Origin: Anaerolineae bacterium
Lineage (GTDB): Bacteria; Chloroflexota; Anaerolineae; Aggregatilineales; Phototrophicaceae
DNA: 64,000 nt
Assembly (NCBI GenBank): GCA_022826865.1
Contig: JAJDUC010000007.1
Coordinates: 61,513 to 125,512 of the forward strand
Direction of reading: 5' to 3'
A model generated the notes under the pieces. The model did not search any database. It saw only the letters and a list, made by a program, of their open reading frames with translations, and was not told the DNA's origin. Position 1 is the first letter of the stretch; the number at the start of each line of letters is the position of its first letter. Shown piece by piece: positions 34,534 through 43,484 of this stretch. Made by a program: the position numbers and the translations under genes.

Positions 34534-35867
34534 CAGTTCAGCCCTCCCAGAATCTCCGCCAGGCGGTCAATTTCAGCCTTGCTGTTAGTCTCGGTGACGC
34601 AGACGAGCATGTGATCTTGCAGGTGGAAATAATGTTCGCCCAGGTCGACGCCGCCGATTATGCCCTCGGCCAACAATTCGTCGTTGATCTCGGCGACCGG
34701 GCGCGGGCAGGCGACCACGAATTCGTTGAAGAAGGGCTTGCTCCGGTCGACGCTATAGCCATCCAGGCGGTCGATCTGATCGGCGGCGTACTGAGCCTTG
34801 TGATAGTTGAGCTCGCCGACTTGGCGCAGCCCGTTCTTGCCCATCAGCGCCAGGTAAATTGAAGCCGCCAGCGCCATCAGCCCCTGGTTCGTGCAGATAT
34901 TGCTGCTGGCGCGTTCGCGCTTGATATCCTGCTCGCGCGGGCGCAGGGTCATCACAAAGGCGGGCCGACCATCGGCGTCCACCGTCTCGCCGATGATGCG
35001 CCCGGCGATCCTGCGCACATACTTCTGGCGAATGGCGAAGTAGCCGAGGTAGGGTCCGCCGTAGCCCAGCGGTATGCCCAGCGGCTGCCCTTCGCCAACG
35101 ACGATATCGGCGCCAAGTTCGCCCGGGCTCTTGAATAGCGAGAGCGCAATCGGGTTGGCCACAAAAACCAGCAGCGCGCCGCTGGCGTGGACGGCTTCCG
35201 CCAGGCGTGAAAAATCATCAATCTGTCCAAAATAGTTGGGATACTGGACGGCGAGCATGGCGGTATTGTCGTCGAGCATTTCCATGAGATCGACGACTTC
35301 ACCGCGGCCGCGATCGCCGATGATACGAATGTCACGGCCCAGGTGGTAGGCGCGGACGACCTCGCGATACTGCGGGTTGATCGCGTGACTGAGAATGATC
35401 TTTTTTCGCTTGCGCCTTCCTGCTTCAAGGGCGACTGTGACGGCTTCGGCCAGGCTGGTGGCGCCGTCATAGTGGCTGGCGTTGGCGGCGTCCATGCCGG
35501 TGAGGGCGCACATCATGCTTTGGTATTCGTAGGTCGCCTGCAATGTGCCTTGCGAAATCTCCGGCTGATAGGGTGTATAGGCCGTATAGAATTCGCCCCG
35601 CAGCAGCATATGATTCACGACAGACGGTATGAAATGATGATAAGCGCCGGCGCCGCGGAAAACCGCAAAGTCCCCGGCATGATCGTTCGCCTCGCTGATA
35701 GCCAACATTTCGGCGGCCACATCCATCTCGCTCATCGGCGCCGGCAGATCGAGCCCGGGGAATCGATGCGCCGCGGGCACGGCTTCGAACAAATCGTCTA
35801 TAGAGTCAACGCCGATTGCGCGCAGCATCTGCCGCGTTTCGGCATCGGTATGCGGTATGTAACTCAC
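34533..35867 (-). CDS. gcvPA: Glycine dehydrogenase (decarboxylating) subunit 1
   Basis: 444-residue N-terminal half of the split P-protein. It shows YIPHTDAETRQML, FRGAGAYHHFIPSVVNHML, PYQPEISQGTLQATYEYQSM and QPLGIPLGYGGPYLGYFA, all standard for GcvPA. GTG start; the ribosome site is weak, consistent with coupling to gcvH 91 bases upstream. It forms a heterodimer with GcvPB and is controlled by the glycine riboswitch before gcvH. Confidence 0.96.
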   Translation of the reverse strand: MSYIPHTDAETRQMLRAIGVDSIDDLFEAVPAAHRFPGLDLPAPMSEMDVAAEMLAISEANDHAGDFAVFRGAGAYHHFIPSVVNHMLLRGEFYTAYTPYQPEISQGTLQATYEYQSMMCALTGMDAANASHYDGATSLAEAVTVALEAGRRKRKKIILSHAINPQYREVVRAYHLGRDIRIIGDRGRGEVVDLMEMLDDNTAMLAVQYPNYFGQIDDFSRLAEAVHASGALLVFVANPIALSLFKSPGELGADIVVGEGQPLGIPLGYGGPYLGYFAIRQKYVRRIAGRIIGETVDADGRPAFVMTLRPREQDIKRERASSNICTNQGLMALAASIYLALMGKNGLRQVGELNYHKAQYAADQIDRLDGYSVDRSKPFFNEFVVACPRPVAEINDELLAEGIIGGVDLGEHYFHLQDHMLVCVTETNSKAEIDRLAEILGGLN

Positions 35868-35958
35868 GTTCGGACTAACCTCATCTTGTCATTTCCTGTG
35901 CTTGCGCGCTTGGCGGGTCAAACTGACGAGCGGTTAGCATCGCCCATCATTGATTAAA

Positions 35959-36351
35959 TCAGCGGCTATCGCAGTAAGCGTCATAGGCGGCCGCATCCAT
36001 CAGGCCATCAATCCCTTGAAGGTCTGCCGCTCTAATCTTGACCATCCAGCCGGCGCCGAAGGGATCGGCGTTGATCACTTCGGGCTCGTCTTCCAGGGCC
36101 GTATTGACTTCAATAATTTCACCCGGCACGGCGCTGTACAATTCTGATGCCGCCTTCACCGATTCGACTTCACCAAAGGAATCCCCGGCGTCGACGCTAT
36201 CGCCGGCGTCTTTGAATTCGACGTAAACGATATCGTTGAGTTGATCCTGAGCATAATCCGTGATGCCGATAGTGACCACATTGCCATCGACGGCAAACCA
36301 TTCGTCGCTGTCCGCGTATTTCAGTTCCGCCGGTGTCTTCCATTCGCCCAT
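35959..36351 (-). CDS. gcvH: Glycine cleavage system H protein
   Basis: 130-residue lipoyl carrier of the glycine cleavage system. YADSDEWFAVDGN and VTIGITDYAQDQLNDIVYVE lead to the lipoylation site Lys66 in EVESVKAASE. Ribosome site AAAGGAG nine bases before the ATG. First gene of the operon; a riboswitch and terminator hairpin precede it. Confidence 0.97.
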   Translation of the reverse strand: MGEWKTPAELKYADSDEWFAVDGNVVTIGITDYAQDQLNDIVYVEFKDAGDSVDAGDSFGEVESVKAASELYSAVPGEIIEVNTALEDEPEVINADPFGAGWMVKIRAADLQGIDGLMDAAAYDAYCDSR

Positions 36352-36378
36352 CTTTGTCTCCTTTCCAGGAATTCAATC

Positions 36379-36411
36379 AAAAAGGGCGCACCTCATACCG
36401 AGAATGCGCCC
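36379..36411 (-). terminator. Riboswitch-controlled intrinsic terminator
   Basis: GGGCGCA/TGCGCCC stem (36384-36390 with 36405-36411) followed on the minus strand by five T residues (36379-36383), 28 bases before the gcvH ATG and about 30 bases after the aptamer. Glycine binding is expected to favour read-through, as in known glycine riboswitches upstream of gcv genes. Confidence 0.8.
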
Positions 36412-36442
36412 TGTCAGCCAAAAGACCTTCAGAGTGACGGAT

Positions 36443-36539
36443 CTCAAGAATCCTTTTGCCTGAGAGTTTCACGCAAGTTGGCTTACTTGTCGCTTGCCCC
36501 TTCGGCGTCTCGCGCTTCGACGAAATCTCTCTTCTTGAG
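36443..36539 (-). ncRNA. Glycine riboswitch, single aptamer
   Basis: On the minus strand the segment begins CTCAAGAA (36539-36532) and ends TTCTTGAG (36450-36443), an 8-bp closing stem P1. Inside are the conserved glycine-aptamer pieces: GAGAGA, then GCCGAAGGGGCAAG, then GAAACTCTCAGGCAAAAGGA. Only one aptamer is present; the 3' side runs straight into a terminator hairpin. It controls gcvH-gcvPA-gcvPB. Confidence 0.93.
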
Positions 36540-36547
36540 CTTGTCTT

Positions 36548-36576
36548 ATTATAGCCGCTTTAGGCGGGGGCCGCAA
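36548..36576 (-). promoter_or_regulatory. Promoter of the riboswitch-gcv operon
   Basis: Minus strand TTGCGG (36576-36571), 17-base spacer, perfect TATAAT (36553-36548). The predicted start near 36541 lies two or three bases before the aptamer's closing stem, which supports both calls. Confidence 0.7.
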
Positions 36577-36593
36577 TCGGCGAGAGACTGGCG

Positions 36594-36770
36594 CAAAGCA
36601 ATCGCAGCAAAACATTGTACGCCGATGGCCGTGTAAACATGTAAAGATGTAGGGGCGTCTCGTGAGACGCCCGTTGAAAGTGGCCTGCAAATTGTGGGCG
36701 TTTCAGCGAAACGCCCCTACAGATTACGAAATAATGAGCAAAACTGTCATTTATCAGCGCAATTGCTCTG
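36594..36770. repeat. MITE-like element, copy C (177 bp)
   Basis: In inverse orientation to copy B. Ends are CAAAGCAATCGC (36594-36605) and GCAATTGCTCTG (36759-36770). The core 36649-36720 starts GTAGGGGCG and ends CGCCCCTAC; its minus strand matches the copy B core over ACGCCCACAATTTGCAGGCC and the following half. Flanks GACTGGCG and GTCTGACG are only an imperfect duplication, suggesting an older insertion. No coding capacity. The -35 box of the gcv promoter (36571-36576) lies 18 bases from its end. Confidence 0.75.
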
Positions 36771-36826
36771 GTCTGACGGCAGACTCGCGTCGGGCCGGGC
36801 TGCGCCTACATCCCGGAAGCGGAGCT

Positions 36827-36835
36827 TGCTATAAT
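36827..36835 (+). promoter_or_regulatory. Extended -10 promoter candidate for the SCO1 gene
   Basis: TGC-TATAAT, a perfect extended -10 element, 62 bases before the ATG at 36897. No -35 box at the usual distance. Confidence 0.5.
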
Positions 36836-36896
36836 TCCCGCATCCGTCATTGCGCCAGGACTTGCGCCTGCGCGCGGGAAGACGCGACAGAGGCAG

Positions 36897-37577
36897 ATGA
36901 AAAGCAAGCGTCGTACCACCCTGAGCATACAATTCCTCTACGGTATGATTGCCGGCATGCTCATCGGGATATCCGCCCTGGCGCTTTATCTGGTGTACGA
37001 CCGGCTGAAACCGCCGGCGGAAAGCGATACCGGTCCCTTCCGGGTTGCCGGCCAGGCCGAATTTGACGGCATAACCAGGATTGAGCCGCCGCTCGCGACA
37101 GTCGATGTCCCGCTGCTGGACCAATTCGGGCGCGCGACCCGTTTGAGCGATTTGCGCGGACGGCATATCCTGCTGACTTTTGGATTCACGCATTGCCCCG
37201 ACATTTGCCCCTTAGCGCTCAATGATTATCAGCGCGCGCGGAGCGCGCTGGGCGACGCCGCCGAGGATCTGCGCTTCGTCTTCGTCAGCGTGGATGGACG
37301 GCGCGATACTCCGGAAGCGCTGCGGCAATACCTGGATTTTCGCGGCTTGGAAGACATCCTCGCTTTGACCGGCGCTGAGAATAGCGTGCGCGAGTTCGGC
37401 GCGCCATTTGGACTCTCGTTTGAAATCAGCCGAGACCAGGATTCAACCAGCTACCAGATCAATCACACCGTCGGCGCCTTCCTGCTGGATCGGGCTGGAC
37501 GCTGGATGACCCGTTATCAATTTGGCGTCCCGCCTGAAACAATCGCCGCGGATCTGCGAACCCTTATCGAAACTTAA
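36897..37577 (+). CDS. SCO1/SenC-family copper chaperone
   Basis: 226-residue membrane-anchored thioredoxin-fold protein. One helix (about 12-34) tethers it outside the membrane. The copper site is FTHCPDICP with Cys100 and Cys104 plus His190 in NHTVGAF. Such proteins deliver copper to the CuA centre of cytochrome c oxidase, so the organism probably respires oxygen. It is monocistronic here, with no oxidase genes beside it. The last residues (ETIAADLRTLIET) are the usual C-terminal helix. Confidence 0.92.
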   Translation: MKSKRRTTLSIQFLYGMIAGMLIGISALALYLVYDRLKPPAESDTGPFRVAGQAEFDGITRIEPPLATVDVPLLDQFGRATRLSDLRGRHILLTFGFTHCPDICPLALNDYQRARSALGDAAEDLRFVFVSVDGRRDTPEALRQYLDFRGLEDILALTGAENSVREFGAPFGLSFEISRDQDSTSYQINHTVGAFLLDRAGRWMTRYQFGVPPETIAADLRTLIET

Positions 37578-37587
37578 TGCACGGGCA

Positions 37588-38778
37588 TCACTCGAGGATA
37601 TAACTGCGCGGGACGCGCGGCGCGATGGATGTGAGCACCTCGTAATTGTTGCTTCCGATCCATTTGGCGATTTCGTCCGCCCCGATCTCGTCGTCTCCTT
37701 GCGCGCCCAAAAGCGCAACGCTATCGCCGATCGCGACATCGGGAATGTCTGTGACATTGATGGTGATCTTTTCCATGTTGACACGCCCGACCAGCGGCGC
37801 TCGCCGGCCTCGGACCAGGACTTCCCGCCAAGTGTAAGGCGTCCGGCGCAAGCCATCGGCGTAGCCAACCGGCAGCACGGCAATCATTTCGACGCCCTTG
37901 GTGCGATAGCTGTCGCCATAACCGACCGGGGAATCGGGCGGCAGCATTTTGATCTGCAGCACCTGCGTCGTCCAAGCCATGACCGGTCGGATTCCGAAAG
38001 CGGCATCAAGGTCCGGCGCCGGATTCAAGCCGTACAGAATTAGACCCGGACGCGCGACATTGAATAAACTCCGCTGGCAGGTGATCAAGGCGGCGGAATT
38101 GGCCGCGTGCACGTATTTGAAGCGGAAGCCGGCGGTCGCAAGCCCGGCGACTGTCCGCTCGAACCTGGTCAGTTGCTCATCTGTGTAAATCGGATCTTCA
38201 TCGGCTTTGGCGAAGTGCGTGAAGATGCCTTCCAATTCAATATGGCGCTCGGTCCGCAGTCGCCGACAGAGTTTGCTCGCTTCTTGCGGGGAAACGCCCA
38301 GCCGCCCCATGCCACTGTCAACCTTGATATGCGCCTTCAATCTCCCGGGCAGGTGGCGGCTGGCGGCCAGGATCTGCCTGGCGACGGCATAGTCATAAAT
38401 GGATATGCCGATATTCAGTTCCATCGCGCGTCCGATCGCGTCCGGCGCCGCCGCGCCCAAGACCAGCAGAGGGGCGCTTATACCGGCGGCGCGAATCTCG
38501 ATCGCTTCCGCCAAGTTGGCAACCGCGAGCATGCTGGCGCCATTGGCCAGCGCCGTCCGCGCGACCGCCGGCGCGCCATGCCCATAGGCATTGGCTTTGA
38601 CGACCGCCATCATCTCGACATCAGCGCCGATTCGCGCGCGTATCCAGCGCACATTTGCGGCGAGCGCATCCAAATTGACCCGCACGCAGCTTGGGAAGTG
38701 ATGCGGTCCGTCGCCCGGGCGGCTTGCGCTAGCGGGCGCCCGCTCAGCGATCAGGTCAGAGGTTTCGTACAGTTTCAT
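37588..38778 (-). CDS. alr: Alanine racemase
   Basis: 396 residues; converts L- to D-alanine for peptidoglycan. PLP Lys61 lies in VVKANAYGHG, the substrate-facing Arg region in KVDSGMGRLG and the catalytic Tyr287 in SPVGYGDSY. About 30 extra residues precede the usual start (VRVNLDALAAN); an internal start at a later codon is possible but no Met is available there. It converges with the SCO1 gene (10-base gap) and is divergent from tgt. Confidence 0.94.
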   Translation of the reverse strand: MKLYETSDLIAERAPASASRPGDGPHHFPSCVRVNLDALAANVRWIRARIGADVEMMAVVKANAYGHGAPAVARTALANGASMLAVANLAEAIEIRAAGISAPLLVLGAAAPDAIGRAMELNIGISIYDYAVARQILAASRHLPGRLKAHIKVDSGMGRLGVSPQEASKLCRRLRTERHIELEGIFTHFAKADEDPIYTDEQLTRFERTVAGLATAGFRFKYVHAANSAALITCQRSLFNVARPGLILYGLNPAPDLDAAFGIRPVMAWTTQVLQIKMLPPDSPVGYGDSYRTKGVEMIAVLPVGYADGLRRTPYTWREVLVRGRRAPLVGRVNMEKITINVTDIPDVAIGDSVALLGAQGDDEIGADEIAKWIGSNNYEVLTSIAPRVPRSYILE

Positions 38779-38838
38779 CTCCGGTTTAAGGATTGGGCGC
38801 TGAATCGGCCAAGTCGCGCCGAGCCAGCGTCTGCTGGC

Positions 38839-38847
38839 AGTATAGCA
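38839..38847 (-). promoter_or_regulatory. Extended -10 promoter candidate for alr
   Basis: Minus strand TGC-TATACT, giving a leader of about 55 bases to the alr ATG. It is back to back with the tgt promoter at 38918-38926. Confidence 0.4.
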
Positions 38848-38917
38848 ATGGATTAAGCGGCCTGCCGTCAGATTCAGAGCCGATTGCCACGCGCGAGGCG
38901 GACCGGTAAATGCGGCG

Positions 38918-38926
38918 TGCTATAAT
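38918..38926 (+). promoter_or_regulatory. Extended -10 promoter candidate for tgt
   Basis: TGC-TATAAT, an exact extended -10 element about 55 bases before the tgt ATG. No good -35 match. Confidence 0.5.
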
Positions 38927-38982
38927 GTGCCCGGCAGTCGGCGACCGCAGCAGACACAGTTGCCTCCAAGAGGGGATTGCCT

Positions 38983-40104
38983 ATGGCATTCGAATTTGAG
39001 ATTGTCGCGACTGATGGCGCCGCGCGCGCCGGCGTTCTGCACAGCCCGCATGGCGATATTCCTACACCGGTTTTCGCCCCGGTCGGCACCGCCGGCACGG
39101 TCAAAGCCGTGCCACCGCGCGACCTCGAAGAGCTGGACATCAACTTGATTCTCGCCAATACCTACCACCTCTTCCTGCGCCCGGGCGATGAACTGGTCAG
39201 AGACATGGGCGGGCTGCACCGCTTCATGGGCTGGCATGGTCCCATCCTCACGGATTCCGGCGGCTTCCAGGTATTCAGCTTGACAGAAATCAACAAGATC
39301 GACGACGACGGCGTCAGCTTCCGCAGCCACATTGATGGCAGCATGATCCGGCTTGACCCGGCCCGTTCGATGCGGATTCAGCAGAATCTCGGCGCCGATA
39401 TCATCATGGCCTTCGATCAATGTCCGCTTCCAAATGACCGGGACGAGGTGGAAAGCGCTGTGGAACGCACGCGCCGCTGGCTGGAACAATGCCGCGAGGC
39501 GCATCCTGACGATAACAAGCAAGCCCTGTTTGGCATCGTACAGGGTGGCGTTTTCCCCGATCTCCGGGAACGGTCGGCCCGCTACGCCACCGACTTGAAC
39601 CTGAAGGGTTACGCCATCGGCGGTTTGGCCGTGGGAGAATCCAAGCCGGAGATGTACGCGACCCTGGAGCATATCCTGCCGGCCCTGCCGGTTGACAAAC
39701 CCCGCTATCTCATGGGTGTGGGCGAGCCGGACGATCTGGTCGAAGGCATCCGGCGCGGCGTTGATATCTTCGACTGCGTCATTCCGACCCGGCTGGCGCG
39801 GCATGGCGCCGCCTTCACTCACGACGGTCGCATCAATTTGCGCAACGCCCGTTTCAAGCTGGATGACAGGCCGATAGACAGCCAACTTGACAATTACGCC
39901 GGCCGCTTTTCCCGCGCCTATTACCGGCATTTAGTGGTGGCGAAAGAACTGCTGGCCTATCACCTGATCAGCCTGCATAACATCGACTTTCTGGCGCGGC
40001 ATGTGGCAAACATGCGGGAAGCCATCATCCGTGGGCAGCTTGAAGAGTACGCGCGACAATTTCTAGCGCGTTATCTGCCGGGCGACCTGACAGCCGAGCA
40101 ATGA
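38983..40104 (+). CDS. tgt: Queuine tRNA-ribosyltransferase without the zinc cysteines
   Basis: 373 residues; exchanges guanine 34 of certain tRNAs for the queuosine precursor. Catalytic Asp91 (TDSGGFQ) and nucleophile Asp264 (IFDCVIPTR) are present, with GLAVGES and YLMGVGEPDD also conserved. The zinc site is not: where the family has C-x-C-x2-C before SRAYLRHL, residues 299-309 read DSQLDNYAGRF, so all three Cys are gone and only His316 remains. The ATG at 38983 is used because AGGGG lies eight bases upstream; a TTG two codons earlier is less likely. The frame is intact. It stands alone, without queA or queuosine genes. Confidence 0.9.
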   Translation: MAFEFEIVATDGAARAGVLHSPHGDIPTPVFAPVGTAGTVKAVPPRDLEELDINLILANTYHLFLRPGDELVRDMGGLHRFMGWHGPILTDSGGFQVFSLTEINKIDDDGVSFRSHIDGSMIRLDPARSMRIQQNLGADIIMAFDQCPLPNDRDEVESAVERTRRWLEQCREAHPDDNKQALFGIVQGGVFPDLRERSARYATDLNLKGYAIGGLAVGESKPEMYATLEHILPALPVDKPRYLMGVGEPDDLVEGIRRGVDIFDCVIPTRLARHGAAFTHDGRINLRNARFKLDDRPIDSQLDNYAGRFSRAYYRHLVVAKELLAYHLISLHNIDFLARHVANMREAIIRGQLEEYARQFLARYLPGDLTAEQ

Positions 40105-40131
40105 GCAATAAGGAAGCCTGGCGCGCAGAAT

Positions 40132-40989
40132 CTACGGAACAGCAGCGAAGAGATCGCTTTCGTCAACCTGGTTGCGTTGGGGCGGCGGATAAACGCGGGT
40201 GAAGCCCTGCCTGGAATAAAGCAGCCGCCGCAGCCAACGCGATGTCCGCGAAATGCGGCCGCCGCCCTGGCTGGCATGGCAGCGGCTGGCCCGCTCCCAT
40301 ACATCAAGGTAAGCCGCAATGCGAATGCGCGCGTGCACCGGCTCCATGTGGTCGAGGATCTTGATTATATCGACATCGCCGTTGATGCCCATACGCCGCG
40401 GATCCTGGCCGCGCAGTCGCGCCCTCAGGATTTGCAGCCAAAGCGTCGCCTTGGGAAATGCGGCGTAATACAGCTTCTCCGGGCGGTAGCCATTTGACGT
40501 CGCGCCAGCTGAAGTCGAAGCGCGCAGGGACTCAAAAGCGTTGACGGTCGCGCGCTGGATGGCGATATGGTCGGGATGACCGTATCCACCGTAGCGGTTG
40601 AAGGTGATCACCACCTGGGGGCGAACGCGCTGCAAAATGTCGCGCACCTTGCCGGCCACGCGTTCGGGATGGTTTCGCCATTGCTGCCAAAGCGAATCGG
40701 GATGGGCCGCGCTTTCGCTGCCCGGCATGCCGCTGTCGCGGTAGCCCAGCATGAATACCTCTTTGAACTTCAGGTATTCACGGGCGCATTTCAATTCGCT
40801 CAAGCGCAATTCGGCCACGGTGGGGTACTTGCCCTGCAATTCGGCGGGAACATGCCCGACTTCGCCATTTGTCGCGCAGATCAAATAGACATCGACTCCT
40901 TCGTCGATCCATTTGGGAATGGCCGCGCCCAAGCCGAAGGTCTCATCGTCCGGATGCGCGTAGCTGATCAAAAGGCGCCGGCCTTTCAT
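40132..40989 (-). CDS. LmbE/PIG-L-type deacetylase
   Basis: 285-residue zinc deacetylase of the PIG-L family (N-acetylglucosaminyl-phosphatidylinositol, mycothiol and bacillithiol precursors). The AHPDDE motif (12-17) gives the zinc ligands and the base Asp; the third ligand is in YGHPDHIAI. Ribosome site GAGG seven bases before the ATG at 40989 supports it over the TTG one codon upstream. It converges with tgt. A bacillithiol or sugar-modification role is possible; nothing nearby decides. Confidence 0.88.
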   Translation of the reverse strand: MKGRRLLISYAHPDDETFGLGAAIPKWIDEGVDVYLICATNGEVGHVPAELQGKYPTVAELRLSELKCAREYLKFKEVFMLGYRDSGMPGSESAAHPDSLWQQWRNHPERVAGKVRDILQRVRPQVVITFNRYGGYGHPDHIAIQRATVNAFESLRASTSAGATSNGYRPEKLYYAAFPKATLWLQILRARLRGQDPRRMGINGDVDIIKILDHMEPVHARIRIAAYLDVWERASRCHASQGGGRISRTSRWLRRLLYSRQGFTRVYPPPQRNQVDESDLFAAVP

Positions 40990-41114
40990 CAAATTTCCTC
41001 GCCTTCAAGCGGTCAAGCTGCGATTCCCCTATTATACTGATTACGATTTGCCGAAGGCAGTGCCGCTTCCCTATACTGGCGGGCGGTCTTGCGATTGCGC
41101 GAAAGACGACGTTC

Positions 41115-42305
41115 ATGGCCTTATCCACCCGGTCAAGAGCTATTGTTTTATCCATTCTGATCCTTTGCTTGTCGTTCAGCGCCGGCTTTGTCCGGGGACA
41201 AGACGCGGCGGCAGCAGACGCAACCGACCGTTTGCAATCGCCCGCGCTTGTCGCCGCGGCGATCGCCGATAGCTATGTAAGGCTCGCGCCCGAGCCAATG
41301 GGTCCCCGCTCATACCCGCTTGGCATCAATCCCTTAACCGGCCTGCCCTACCCGAACGAAGAAGCGCAAGACCGGCGCAATCTCATCGTCAAGATCTCGA
41401 ACTGGCCGCCCAAGGTGCGCCCACAGAGCGGCGTCAATCAAGCGGACCTGGTATATGAATACGAGGCGGAAGGCGGCGTCACGCGTTTTGCGGCCATCTA
41501 TCGCAACAACGCGCCAGAGAAGGTCGGCTCAGTGCGCAGCGCGCGCTTGATTGACATCGAACTAATCAGCATGTACGCGGCCTTGCTGGCTTATTCAGGC
41601 ACCAGCGGTCCCATCCACGAGATCTATCGAAATGCGAGTTTCAGGTCACTGCTGCTCTCGCCGTCATTCGGCGACGATTGCCCCAAAGCGGGTTTTTGTC
41701 GCGATAATTCACTGATTGGGCGCGGCTATGAACATACACTTTTCGCAGATACGCGGAAACTGTGGGAGCTCGCCAGCGCGCGCAATATCAACATCGGCTA
41801 TCGCGCCCTGGGCTTTACTTTTGCCCTTCAGCCCGATGCCGGCGGCGACGTCGCGGCGGACATCTATACCAATTGGTATAACCGGACCGACATCCGTTGG
41901 CAGTACGAGCCGACGAGCGGACGCTATCTGCGCTTTGCTGACGGCGTCGCGCATGTCGATGCCGCTGACGACAGTCAGCTCTGGGCTGACAATCTGATAT
42001 TTTTGCAAGTCGCGCATTACCCGCGGCCGGATCTCTTTACACCCGGCTCCCTGGACGAATCTTATGAGGTCGCGCTTCGGAATCAAGGCCGCGCTTATGT
42101 GATGCGCGAAGGCAACTTCTACCGCGGCTACTGGCGCCGCTTCAGCGCCAATCGCGGGGAGGCGCTGTCGCTGGTCTACGGCAATGAAGAACCGATTATG
42201 CTGAAACCGGGGCGGAGCTGGGTCACGGTCATGCGCAGTCTAGATCCCGTAATTGTCCGTGAAACTCGAGGTGATATCGGGGATACAATCGCTGTCGGCG
42301 GCTGA
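41115..42305 (+). CDS. DUF3048-domain secreted protein (YerB-like)
   Basis: 396 residues. A signal peptide (AIVLSILILCLSFSAGFVRG) precedes a DUF3048 N-terminal domain with NPLTGLPYP, RPQSGVNQADLVYEYEAEGG and VTRFAAIY, followed by the C-terminal DUF3048 domain ending near TVAVGG. It has no lipobox cysteine. The function of the family is not established. It is upstream of mltG, so a role at the cell wall can be suggested only from position. Confidence 0.85.
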   Translation: MALSTRSRAIVLSILILCLSFSAGFVRGQDAAAADATDRLQSPALVAAAIADSYVRLAPEPMGPRSYPLGINPLTGLPYPNEEAQDRRNLIVKISNWPPKVRPQSGVNQADLVYEYEAEGGVTRFAAIYRNNAPEKVGSVRSARLIDIELISMYAALLAYSGTSGPIHEIYRNASFRSLLLSPSFGDDCPKAGFCRDNSLIGRGYEHTLFADTRKLWELASARNINIGYRALGFTFALQPDAGGDVAADIYTNWYNRTDIRWQYEPTSGRYLRFADGVAHVDAADDSQLWADNLIFLQVAHYPRPDLFTPGSLDESYEVALRNQGRAYVMREGNFYRGYWRRFSANRGEALSLVYGNEEPIMLKPGRSWVTVMRSLDPVIVRETRGDIGDTIAVGG

Positions 42306-42365
42306 GCTTATGTTGAGCGCGGCCTGGCGCCCCGGCCGGATAGACCGCAGGTACACATTCGCAGA

Positions 42366-43484
42366 TTGAAAGTGCAAGAGTTTCGACGCGCAATTGTAGG
42401 GTTTCTGCTGGGACTCAGCCTTCTGCTGGGCATCGGCGCGATAATCGCGGTCGGCGCCTACTTCGCATCCGATGGCCAGATTCTGGACGAATTGCGGACC
42501 GTCGTCCTTCGCATCCAACTCGCCAACCGCGAGGCGGAGTTAGACGCTCAAATCGGCAGCGACGCCACTCCACGCCGCTTCCATATCTTGCCGGGAACAG
42601 GCGCCGGCGCAATCGCGGCTTCCCTAGCGGAGTCGGCGCTGATTCGCGACCCGGATCTGTTTCTTGATTATGCGCGCGTCGAAGGTTACGACCGGCGTTT
42701 TGAAGCCGGTGTTTTCTTTCTGAATCAGACGCAGACGATCAGGCAGATCGCCGAAATCCTCACCGATTCCAGCAAGAGTCATATTCCATTTCGTACTCCG
42801 GAAGGCGCCAGAATCGAAGAACTGGCCGAGCACATTGACAGCAACCGGCTGTTCGCATTTTCCGGCGATCAATTCCTGGCGCTGGTCCTTGCCGGGTCTG
42901 CGCCGCCGGTTGACTTCGCCGCCTGGGCCGGTATTCCGAGCGGGGCGTCGCTTGAAGGTTTCATGTTTCCGGATACCTATCAGTTGCCCCCCGATATCAC
43001 GGCGCAAGGCTTGCGCGACCTGCTCCTGCGCAGTTTTCGCGAACGGGTCGGCGACGATCTGCGGCGCGAAGCGCTTGAACAAGGCCTGACATTGCATCAG
43101 GTCGTGACGCTCGCGTCCATCGTGGAGCGCGAAGCGGTCTGGCGGGACGAACATGCGCTGATCGCCAGCGTGTACCGCAACCGGCTGAATATCAATATGG
43201 CGCTGGAGGCGGACCCCACCGTGCAATACGGCATACAAGGCGCGCGAGGCAAGTGGTGGCCACAGATCACGCGCGCGGATTACCGGAATGTGGATTCGCC
43301 CTACAACACCTACCGCCGAGGCGGATTGCCGCCCGGGCCTATCGCTAGCCCCGGCTTGTCGGCTATTCGGGCCGTCGTTCACCCGGCGGAATCTGAATAT
43401 CTTTACTTCCGCGCCGCCTGCGACAATTCACACTATCATAATTTCGCGCTGAGTTTTGATCAGCACCTGCAAAATGCCTGTTGA
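42366..43484 (+). CDS. mltG: Endolytic murein transglycosylase MltG-like
   Basis: 372 residues. One N-terminal membrane helix (about 8-30), then a LysM-like region and the YceG/MltG catalytic domain. It has GFMFPDTYQLP, the catalytic Glu in ASIVEREAV, LEADPTVQYG and the terminal block NTYRRGGLPPGPIASPG. It cuts nascent glycan strands and so sets their length. The start is a TTG at 42366; GTG at 42372 is an alternative, as no ATG is available. The end overlaps the start of the next gene by 11 bases. Confidence 0.92.
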   Translation: MKVQEFRRAIVGFLLGLSLLLGIGAIIAVGAYFASDGQILDELRTVVLRIQLANREAELDAQIGSDATPRRFHILPGTGAGAIAASLAESALIRDPDLFLDYARVEGYDRRFEAGVFFLNQTQTIRQIAEILTDSSKSHIPFRTPEGARIEELAEHIDSNRLFAFSGDQFLALVLAGSAPPVDFAAWAGIPSGASLEGFMFPDTYQLPPDITAQGLRDLLLRSFRERVGDDLRREALEQGLTLHQVVTLASIVEREAVWRDEHALIASVYRNRLNINMALEADPTVQYGIQGARGKWWPQITRADYRNVDSPYNTYRRGGLPPGPIASPGLSAIRAVVHPAESEYLYFRAACDNSHYHNFALSFDQHLQNAC

